Source: UBA4742 sp963773335
GTDB taxonomy: Bacteria; Actinomycetota; Acidimicrobiia; Acidimicrobiales; Acidimicrobilacustridaceae
Direction of reading: 5' to 3'
NCBI GenBank assembly: GCA_963773335.1
Contig: CAVZAT010000007.1
Location: forward strand, 496,001 to 560,000
Length of the DNA stretch: 64,000 bases
The notes below the pieces were generated by a model, which was given only the letters and a program-made list of their open reading frames with translations, was not told the DNA's origin and searched no databases. The stretch's first letter is position 1, and each line of letters starts with the position of its first letter. Positions 17,346-23,746 of this stretch are shown here, piece by piece. A program made the translations under genes and the position numbers.

Positions 17346-18566
17346 CTAGCTGTCGCGCTCCGACAGCGTGGCCACGGCCACGCGGCGGGTGCCTTCGCGC
17401 AGGTAGGTGATCTTGATGATCTGGTGTGGCTTCTCGCCCCGCAGCAGCGCGGTGAGCCCCGAGCTGGACGTCACCCGGGTGCCATCCACCGACACCACCA
17501 CGTCGCCCACCAGCAGCCCGGCGCGCAGGGCGGGGCTGGCCGCGATCACCCGGTCGATGCGCGCCCCCGGTTGGCCGACGGCGGCCAGCTGGTCGCCGGT
17601 GAGGTCGCTGGCCTCCACGCCGAGCCAGGGGTGTTTCGCCTTGCCGGTGGCGATGATCTCGTCGGCCACCTTGGAGGCGTAGCCGACGGGGGTGGCGTAG
17701 CGCAGGACGAGCGAGCCGCTGCTCTGCGACGAGACGGTGGTGGTCTCGTCGGCCACGTCGGAGAGGTGGGGCCCACCGGAGGTGAGCAGCCCCAGCACGG
17801 CGCCGGTGCTGTCGACCAGCACGGCGGCCCCCTCTTTGGTGCCGGTCCGTACGTTGGTCTGGATCATGTCCGCCAGCATGGTGCCGTTGCTCGAGGCCAC
17901 CCGCCGGCCCAGCGCGCTGACCAGGCCCACGCTGACGTCGGGAACCGACGGCCGGCCCAAGATGCACTCGATGGCCACGGCGGGCTCGCCCAGCTGGATG
18001 TCGTCCTCGTCGGCCAGCACCGCGGCCTGCATCTGGGTCTGGGTCACCTTGACCACGGCCACGTCACTTGACGGGTCCACCCCCACCAGCGTGGCGGGCA
18101 GCGTGGTGCCGTTGGACAGCTGCACGGTCAAACCGGTGGCGCCGCTCACCACGTCCGCCGTGGTCAGCAGGTAGCCGTCGCTGCGGAACACCACGGCGCT
18201 GCCACTGACCGTGCCGGTGGGCGCCAGGGCGTCGACCCGGGCCAGGGTGGGCAGCACCTTGGCCGTGAGGGCCGCCACCTGGCCGTCGGAGGTGACCGGG
18301 AGCCGCTGTTTGACCTGCTCGATGGCCACGGTGGTCCGGCGATGTTCGAGGGCGCCGACCGATATCAGCACGGTCAGCATGGCCGCGGCCCCCACCAGGC
18401 CCGAGACGATCCCGATGGTGACGCTGCGCCGGCGGTGGGGTCGGGCGGTGACGACGCGCACGGGCACGGCCCCACCCAGCTCGGACGGGTGGCGCCACAG
18501 GCGATCGTCGGCCGGAGGCGGCGGCCCCAGTCCGGATCCCTCCTCGTGGTCGTCATCGATCGGCAC
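17346..18566 (-). CDS. Second HtrA-like PDZ protein, catalytically dead
   Basis: The protein of about 406 residues has a cytoplasmic N-terminus with DDRLWRHPSELGG, one membrane segment (SVTIGIVSGLVGAAAMLTVL), a trypsin-like domain and a C-terminal PDZ domain. Catalytic residues are lost: the His position in TTAxVV is Asp (about residue 138), the Ser block reads KEGAAVLVD with Gly instead of Ser, and only the Asp of SSDVAVVKV remains. Start GTG 18566 fits a TATCGT hexamer 7 nt upstream; an in-frame GTG at 18575 overlaps that hexamer. It differs in sequence from the dead HtrA at 42-1355, so the losses look independent or selected. Confidence 0.85.
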   Translation of the reverse strand: MPIDDDHEEGSGLGPPPPADDRLWRHPSELGGAVPVRVVTARPHRRRSVTIGIVSGLVGAAAMLTVLISVGALEHRRTTVAIEQVKQRLPVTSDGQVAALTAKVLPTLARVDALAPTGTVSGSAVVFRSDGYLLTTADVVSGATGLTVQLSNGTTLPATLVGVDPSSDVAVVKVTQTQMQAAVLADEDDIQLGEPAVAIECILGRPSVPDVSVGLVSALGRRVASSNGTMLADMIQTNVRTGTKEGAAVLVDSTGAVLGLLTSGGPHLSDVADETTTVSSQSSGSLVLRYATPVGYASKVADEIIATGKAKHPWLGVEASDLTGDQLAAVGQPGARIDRVIAASPALRAGLLVGDVVVSVDGTRVTSSSGLTALLRGEKPHQIIKITYLREGTRRVAVATLSERDS

Positions 18567-18573
18567 GGCGGAC

Positions 18574-18579
18574 ACGATA
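18574..18579 (-). promoter_or_regulatory. -10 hexamer TATCGT for the leaderless HtrA-like gene
   Basis: On the minus strand TATCGT is followed by 7 nt and GTG at 18566. It selects this start over GTG 18575. Confidence 0.5.
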
Positions 18580-18681
18580 GTGATGCGGTCGATTCGATCG
18601 GCCGCGCCCCGGCCGTGGCCGGTGCCGCCACCGGGGCCCGGCCGGACCGATGGCTGGAGGGAGACGAGGTCACCGGTCGCC

Positions 18682-18687
18682 TACGAT
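18682..18687 (+). promoter_or_regulatory. -10 hexamer TACGAT for leaderless moaE
   Basis: TACGAT is followed by 7 nt and the GTG at 18695. It also overlaps an ATG at 18686, which makes that ATG an unlikely start. Confidence 0.55.
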
Positions 18688-18694
18688 GTCGCCC

Positions 18695-19219
18695 GTGAGG
18701 CCTCCAGATCAGGGTGACGAGTGGGTCGCGCTGTCGGCCGAAACCCTGCCGGTGGACGAGGCAGGGGCGTGGGCCGTCCAGGTCGGGTGCGGCGCCGTGG
18801 TGAGCTTCAGCGGGACGGCGCGCGACCACGCCGGGGATCGGCGCGGCGTCACCCACCTCGAGTACGAGGCCTACGAGGACGAGGCCGTGGCCCGCATGCA
18901 CCAGATCCTGGCCGCGTGCCGACGCCGCTGGCCCGAGCTGGGCCGCATGGTCATGATCCACCGGGTCGGGCAGGTGGATCTCGGCCAGTCGGCGGTGGTC
19001 GTGGTGGCCACGGCTCCCCACCGCCACGAAGCCTTCTCGGCCTGTCGCTTCTCCATCGACGCGCTCAAGGCCACCGTGCCCATCTGGAAGCGCGAGCGCT
19101 GGGCCGATGGCGAGAGCTGGGGGCTCGAGGCCCAGCACCTGATGAGCCTGGCCGAGTGGGAGGCGTCCATCCCCCCAGCCGACGCCGGTGCGGCTGCCGG
19201 GTCGGGGCGCCAACCATGA
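18695..19219 (+). CDS. moaE: Molybdopterin synthase catalytic subunit MoaE
   Basis: MoaE inserts sulfur carried by MoaD into precursor Z to make molybdopterin. The 174-residue protein has the family blocks VVSFSGTARDHAGDR, THLEYEAYEDEA, IHRVGQVDLGQSAVVVV, HRHEAFSACRFSIDALK and the active-site Lys pair in KATVPIWKRE. The GTG start at 18695 is supported by the leaderless promoter. No other moa genes are adjacent; a MoaD-like protein is 21 kb away at 40326. It overlaps the following small membrane protein by ATGA. Confidence 0.92.
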   Translation: MRPPDQGDEWVALSAETLPVDEAGAWAVQVGCGAVVSFSGTARDHAGDRRGVTHLEYEAYEDEAVARMHQILAACRRRWPELGRMVMIHRVGQVDLGQSAVVVVATAPHRHEAFSACRFSIDALKATVPIWKRERWADGESWGLEAQHLMSLAEWEASIPPADAGAAAGSGRQP

Positions 19220-19662
19220 GCAACGCCGCCTTCGTCCTCATCGCCATCGCCGTGATCATCGTGGTGTCGGTCCTGCTGTGGTTGCTCAACCGCAAGCCGC
19301 AGACCTTCATGTCCAGCATCGACGACTTCGAGCGGGAGATGAAGGCCCTGGGCGGGGAGACCAACCGGGCGGCCAAGGGGAGCGCGTCGAGCCGCCAGCG
19401 GCGCCGGGCCATCTCGCCGTCGGCGCGCCGCACCGGGGCGGCGCCGGACCCTGGCGTGGAGTCGACACCGCCTCGTCCCGGCGACGCCCCCGGGCCATCC
19501 AGCGCGCCCGGTGCATCCGCGGCGCCTCTTGCTGGAGGGTCGGGTCCGTCCCTTGGCCCGAATGGCTCGAGCACCAACCCGATCTCGAGCCCGGACGGTC
19601 CGACCAGCCAGGCTGGCCCCCGCGGCCTCGGGGCCGACACGAGCGGGGAGCCGCAGCCATAG
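19216..19662 (+). CDS. Small single-pass membrane protein with Pro/Gly/Ser-rich tail
   Basis: The 148-residue product begins with a membrane segment (AAFVLIAIAVIIVVSVLLWLL), followed by a short helical stretch (SIDDFEREMKALGGET), a basic Arg-rich part and a disordered Pro/Ser/Gly tail. No family is recognised. The ATG overlaps the moaE stop (ATGA) and its TAG stop overlaps the apparent mreB start (ATAG). A conserved position before mreB would suggest a link to the MreB cytoskeleton at the membrane; this is inference. Confidence 0.7.
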   Translation: MSNAAFVLIAIAVIIVVSVLLWLLNRKPQTFMSSIDDFEREMKALGGETNRAAKGSASSRQRRRAISPSARRTGAAPDPGVESTPPRPGDAPGPSSAPGASAAPLAGGSGPSLGPNGSSTNPISSPDGPTSQAGPRGLGADTSGEPQP

Positions 19663-20654
19663 CCCGCGACCTCGCCATCGACCTGGGCACGGCCAACACC
19701 CTCGTGTACGCGCGCGGCGAGGGCATCGTGTTGAACGAGCCCTCGGTCATCGCGCTGAACAGCCGCACCCAGGACGTGCTGGCCATGGGGCACGAGGCCT
19801 GGCAGATGATCGGTCGGACCCCCAGCTACATCGTGGCGGTGCGCCCGTTGCGCAAGGGGGCCATCACCGACTTCGAGATCACCCAGCGGATGATCCGGTT
19901 GCTGTTGCAGCGGGTGGGGGTCAGCCGATTCAACCGGCCCCGCGTGGTCATCTGCGTGCCGTCGGCCATCACCGCCGTCGAGCGCCGGGCGGTGAACGAG
20001 GCGGCCAAGCGGGCGGGGGCCTCCGAGGCCCACCTGATCGAGCAACCCATGGCCGCGGCCATCGGCGCCGGGCTGCCCATCAACGAGCCCATGGGCAACA
20101 TGGTGGTGGACATCGGGGGCGGCACCTCCGAGACGGCGCTCATCTCGCTGGGCGGGGTGGTGGCGCTCGAGGCGGTGCGCATCGGCTCGTTCGACATCGA
20201 CGCCCACATCCAGACCTACATCCGCCGCGAGTACGGCATCGCCATCGGGGAGCGCACGGCCGAGGAGATCAAGGTGACCATCGGGTCGGCCTGGCCCACC
20301 GAGAACGAATACGCGGCGGAGGTGCGCGGGCGCGAGCTGATGAGCGGGCTACCCAAGACCATCGTGTTGTCGGCCGAGGAGGTGCGCGAGGCCATCGACG
20401 AGCCCGTCTCGGCCATGGTCGACTCGGTCATCGCCTGTCTGGGCCAGGCTCCGCCCGAGCTGGCCCAGGACCTCATCATGCAGGGCATGCACCTGGTCGG
20501 GGGCGGGGGCATGCTGCGCGGCCTCGACCTGCGCCTGGCCCAGGAAACCGAGATCCCCGTGCACCTGGTGGACGCGCCGCTGGAGTGCGTGGTGCTGGGG
20601 GCCGGGCACTGCGTCGAGGCCTTCGACGCCCTGAAGGTCATGTTCATGGCCTGA
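19659..20654 (+). CDS. mreB: Rod shape-determining protein MreB, apparent ATA start
   Basis: MreB is a bacterial actin that organises lateral cell-wall synthesis. The protein of about 331 residues has phosphate-1 block DLGTANTLVY, LNEPSVIA, phosphate-2 block DIGGGTSETALISLGG and the adenosine block LVGGGGMLRGL. The N-terminus should begin at ARDLAIDLG, but no in-frame ATG, GTG or TTG occurs until about 380 nt upstream. The codon before ARDLA is ATA (19659-19661), placed 8 nt after GGGGAG (19645-19650) and overlapping the upstream TAG stop. I take ATA as start; a G-to-A variant or sequencing error of ATG is the alternative. No mreC, mreD or rodA follows. Confidence 0.9.
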   Translation: MARDLAIDLGTANTLVYARGEGIVLNEPSVIALNSRTQDVLAMGHEAWQMIGRTPSYIVAVRPLRKGAITDFEITQRMIRLLLQRVGVSRFNRPRVVICVPSAITAVERRAVNEAAKRAGASEAHLIEQPMAAAIGAGLPINEPMGNMVVDIGGGTSETALISLGGVVALEAVRIGSFDIDAHIQTYIRREYGIAIGERTAEEIKVTIGSAWPTENEYAAEVRGRELMSGLPKTIVLSAEEVREAIDEPVSAMVDSVIACLGQAPPELAQDLIMQGMHLVGGGGMLRGLDLRLAQETEIPVHLVDAPLECVVLGAGHCVEAFDALKVMFMA

Positions 20655-20727
20655 TCTGCGCCACGAGTCGTGCTGCTTGTCTCACCGGCGAGCCCACGTC
20701 GGGGTCAGGGCCGGGACCGGGAGGGCG

Positions 20728-21552
20728 ATGACGCCAGCAGCGGGGCCGGGAGCGCGCGACAGTGCGGGGATGCGCAACTCGAACGACTCGACGGTGCTGG
20801 TGGCTCGCGACGGCCCGGTGGTGACGGTGACCATGAACCGACCGGAACGGCGCAATGCGCTGTCGCGCGACCACCTGGCCGAGCTGCAGGCCGCGTTCGA
20901 CCAGATCGGCGCCTCGGACGCTCGGGGAGTGATCCTGGCCGCCAACGGCCCGGTGTTCTCGGCCGGCCACGACTTCCGTGACCTGGCCGGTGCCGACCTG
21001 GCCGAGGTGCGCAGCCTGCTGCAGGCCTGCACCCGGCTCATGCTGACGCTCCCGGCGCTACCCCAGGTGGTGGTGGCCAAGGTCCACGCCCTGGCCACCG
21101 CCGCGGGGTGCCAGCTGGTGGCCTCGTGCGACCTGGCCGTGGCCGCCTCCTCCGCGGAGTTCGCCGCTCCGGGGGGCAAGGCCGGCTGGTTCTGCACCAC
21201 CCCCATGGTTGCCATCGGGCGGACCATGGGCGCCAAGCGGGCGATGGAGATGGCCCTCACCGGAGACCTCATCGACGCGGCCACCGCTGCCGACTGGGGG
21301 CTGATCAACCGCTGCGTGCCCGACGACGAGTTGGACGGGGCGGTAGAGGACCTCCTGGCCCGAGCCACCCGGGGGTCCGCCGGATCCAAGGCCCTGGGCA
21401 AGGCGGCGTTCCACACCCAGATCGGGATGGATCTGCCTCAGGCCTATGCCTACGCCATCGAGGTCATGGCCGCGGCCAGCCAGACCGACGCGGCACGCGA
21501 GGGCGTCGCCGCCTTCCTGGACAAGCGCCCCGCCGACTTCCCCGACGCCTGA
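20728..21552 (+). CDS. Enoyl-CoA hydratase/isomerase family protein, ECHDC3-like
   Basis: This crotonase-fold protein is 274 residues from ATG 20728, or 260 from ATG 20770. It matches the ECHDC3 branch: VFSAGHDFRDL, KVHALATAAGCQLVASCDLAV, APGGKAGWFCTTPMVAIGR, ALTGDLIDAATAADWGLINR and GKAAFHTQIGMDLPQAYAYA. The Glu pair needed for classical hydratase activity is not at its usual places (Ala/Gly-rich AAGCQ and PGGKAGW instead), so the reaction is uncertain. The crotonase core begins just after ATG 20770. Single gene between mreB and a convergent HEAT gene. Confidence 0.85.
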   Translation: MTPAAGPGARDSAGMRNSNDSTVLVARDGPVVTVTMNRPERRNALSRDHLAELQAAFDQIGASDARGVILAANGPVFSAGHDFRDLAGADLAEVRSLLQACTRLMLTLPALPQVVVAKVHALATAAGCQLVASCDLAVAASSAEFAAPGGKAGWFCTTPMVAIGRTMGAKRAMEMALTGDLIDAATAADWGLINRCVPDDELDGAVEDLLARATRGSAGSKALGKAAFHTQIGMDLPQAYAYAIEVMAAASQTDAAREGVAAFLDKRPADFPDA

Positions 21553-21588
21553 CCCGTCCGCCCCTCCACCCAAATCGGGCATCTTTGC

Positions 21589-21603
21589 GTGCGGATACCG
21601 CAC
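21589..21603. terminator. Small hairpin between convergent genes
   Basis: GTGCGG, ATA loop, CCGCAC, then AATTCC. It is placed between the ECHDC3-like gene and the convergent HEAT gene and may end either transcript. The stem is only 6 bp. Confidence 0.3.
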
Positions 21604-21623
21604 AATTCCACGCCCAGTTTTCG

Positions 21624-21652
21624 GGAGGCAGGGAGGCTTGCCGACCGGAGGG
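21624..21652 (+). repeat. Dispersed intergenic repeat, copy 2 (short)
   Basis: This short interval contains GGCAGGGAGGCTTGCCGACC, nearly identical to part of copy 1 (17317-17336). It lies directly after the HEAT gene stop on the other strand. Confidence 0.4.
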
Positions 21653-22282
21653 CTAGTCAAGTAGGTCTTCGGCGGCCTGGCGGACCTGCCAATCCCGATC
21701 GGTGCGGGCCGCCTCCAGGGCGGCATCCACGAGCGGACCGTCGAAGGCGGCCAGCGCGATCACGGCCCGGCGGCGCACGGTGGCCTTGTCGCGGGTGGCG
21801 GCCAGCACGGCGTCGAGCGCCACCGGGTCGCCGATGGCGCCCAGCGCGGCCACTGCCGCCTCCCGACACAGGGCGTCGCCGTGACCGGTGGCCATCGCCA
21901 TGAGCGGAGCCACGATCGCCGGTTCCGGTGGTTGGCGCTCACCCGCGGCCCACGCGGCCATCTCGGCCACGCCGGGGTCGGGATCGTCCAGGAGCACGCC
22001 CAGGCTGGGCGCCGAGTCGCCGGGCCAGGCCGCGGCCACCTCGGCGCTGCGCCCCCGCACGACGGGGGAGGGATCGGCCATGGCCGAGGCCAACTCGTCG
22101 GCGCCGAGTTGGCCGAGTCGTTGCAGCGCACCGAGCGCGGTGGCCCGCACCACCGGTTCGGGGTCGTCCAGCAGGCGCCGGGCGGCGGGCGCGTCGTTCC
22201 GGTGGCCGGCCAGCGCGGCCTGCCGTCGCCGGGCGCCGATGTCGGGCGGGGGGTCGGGCGCATCCCTGGCGATGGCCTCCAC
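21653..22282 (-). CDS. HEAT-repeat protein
   Basis: The protein of about 209 residues consists almost wholly of HEAT/PBS-lyase-like helical repeats: RRQAALAGHRND, DDPEPVVRATALGALQRLG, ADPSPVVRGRSAEVAAAW, DDPDPGVAEMAAWAAGE, REAAVAALGAIGDP and RTDRDWQVRQAAEDLLD. Such repeats make curved scaffolds for protein binding. GTG at 22282 is the best start; the open frame extends further upstream but overlaps the divergent Lon/PDZ gene with low-complexity sequence. Partner unknown. Confidence 0.75.
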   Translation of the reverse strand: MEAIARDAPDPPPDIGARRRQAALAGHRNDAPAARRLLDDPEPVVRATALGALQRLGQLGADELASAMADPSPVVRGRSAEVAAAWPGDSAPSLGVLLDDPDPGVAEMAAWAAGERQPPEPAIVAPLMAMATGHGDALCREAAVAALGAIGDPVALDAVLAATRDKATVRRRAVIALAAFDGPLVDAALEAARTDRDWQVRQAAEDLLD

Positions 22283-22340
22283 CGGGTCGGAGAGCCCCGC
22301 GCCTGGACGAGGTTGGTTCCGTGGCAGGCTTCCTGGCGCT

Positions 22341-23612
22341 GTGGATACTTCACCCCCCAAGCTACCCGACGGGACCCCGGGGCCCGAGCTGGAGACCGGA
22401 CCGGCGACCCGACCTGAGACCGGACCGACGTTTGGGTCGAGTGGCGCCTCGGCAACCGGGCCGGTCCCCGAACCCGACGGTTCGGGCGCCCTCGACGGGA
22501 CCGGACCCGACGAGCCGCTGACACCCGAGGAGGCCAGCCGGCGTCGACGCCGACGTCGGCGGATCGTCGTCGCTCTGGCAGTGGTGGCCCTCATGGCCGG
22601 CGGGGTGTTGGTGGCCGCGGTGGTGCGGGTGCCCTACTACCTGCTCTCTCCGGGCGACACCTTCCGCACCCAGAACCTCATCACGGTGAAGGGCGCGCCC
22701 ACCTACCCCCAGAAGGGCACCGTCGCCTACGTCACCGTCTCGGTGACCAGTCGGCCAGCCACCGCCCTGCAGTGGGCCTGGGCCCATCTGGACTCGTCGG
22801 TGACCATCGCGCCCGCGGACGAGATCGTCCCCCCCAACGAGACGCCGTCGCAGAACCAGCAGGAGAACTTCCGCGAGATGGCCGACTCCAAGACGTCGGC
22901 CTCGGTGGTGGCCCTCGAACACCTGGGCTACCAGGTCCAGGCCACTGGCACCGGAGCCGGTGTGGCCGCGCTGGGCAAGGGCACTCCCGCCAGCAAGGTG
23001 CTCCACGCCGGGGACACCATCGTCGCCGTCGACGGCAAGCCCGTGCACCTGGCCGAGGACCTGGTGGCCATCATCCACGCCCACCAGCCGGGTGACACCG
23101 TGGCGATCACCGTCGACCCGGCGCCGACCAAGACCGACAAGCATCCGGCGGCGGTGACCGAGAAGGTGACCCTGGCCACCAACCCAAGGGACAGCTCGCA
23201 GGCCTACCTGGGTGTGGTGCTCGAGACCCGTGACCTCAAGTTCCCGGACCTGCCGGTCACCATCAGCGTGTCCACGCCCGATGTGGGTGGGCCCTCTGCC
23301 GGCCTGGCCTTCACGCTGGGGATCATGGACGTCATGACCAAGGGGTCGCTCACCGGCGGGCACAAGGTGGCCACCACCGGCACCATGGACGTCGACGGCA
23401 ACGTCGGGCCGATCGGTGGCATGCACCAGAAGGTGCTGGCGGTGAAGGCGTCGGGCGCCAGCGAGTTCCTGGTGCCGAGATCGGAGGCGGCCGAGGCTCG
23501 CAAGTACGCGGGCTCGCTCAAGATCGTGCCGGTGGACACCATCGACCAGGCCCTCGCCGCCCTGACCGCACTGGGCGGCGGCAACAAGGTCCTGCCCGCT
23601 ACCGCCGGTTGA
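22341..23612 (+). CDS. PDZ-Lon (S16) membrane protease, YlbL type
   Basis: The protein of about 423 residues has an acidic Pro-rich N-terminus, a basic RRRRRRRR stretch, one membrane segment (IVVALAVVALMAGGVLVAAVV), a PDZ domain (GKGTPASKVLHAGDTIVAVDGKP) and a Lon-type proteolytic domain with the Ser of GGPSAGLAFTLG and the Lys of PIGGMHQKVLAVK, the expected Ser-Lys dyad. It matches actinobacterial YlbL-like proteases that cleave proteins at the membrane. GTG 22341 is the likely start; no good ribosome site is seen, so the exact start is uncertain. Divergent from the HEAT-repeat gene. Confidence 0.9.
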   Translation: MDTSPPKLPDGTPGPELETGPATRPETGPTFGSSGASATGPVPEPDGSGALDGTGPDEPLTPEEASRRRRRRRRIVVALAVVALMAGGVLVAAVVRVPYYLLSPGDTFRTQNLITVKGAPTYPQKGTVAYVTVSVTSRPATALQWAWAHLDSSVTIAPADEIVPPNETPSQNQQENFREMADSKTSASVVALEHLGYQVQATGTGAGVAALGKGTPASKVLHAGDTIVAVDGKPVHLAEDLVAIIHAHQPGDTVAITVDPAPTKTDKHPAAVTEKVTLATNPRDSSQAYLGVVLETRDLKFPDLPVTISVSTPDVGGPSAGLAFTLGIMDVMTKGSLTGGHKVATTGTMDVDGNVGPIGGMHQKVLAVKASGASEFLVPRSEAAEARKYAGSLKIVPVDTIDQALAALTALGGGNKVLPATAG

Positions 23613-23695
23613 TCCGCGGCGGAGCGGAGCCGTTCGCGACGCGTACCGGCGATGGCGATGGCGTCCGTCGGGAGGCGTGCCGACCCAGGGGACGA
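23612..23695 (+). repeat. Dispersed intergenic repeat, copy 3
   Basis: This segment contains GGCGGAGCGGAGCCG and GGGAGGCGTGCCGACC, related to copy 1 (17258-17342) over most of its length. It lies between the YlbL-type gene and the DivIVA-like gene. Confidence 0.4.
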
Positions 23696-23733
23696 GACAG
23701 GCTGACCCTCACCGATCCGGGGGTCGGGCTGAG

Positions 23734-23739
23734 TACCAT
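23734..23739 (+). promoter_or_regulatory. -10 hexamer TACCAT for the leaderless DivIVA-like gene
   Basis: TACCAT is followed by 7 nt and GTG at 23747, identical in layout to the MFS gene at 13017. Confidence 0.55.
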
Positions 23740-23746
23740 CGCCGAG

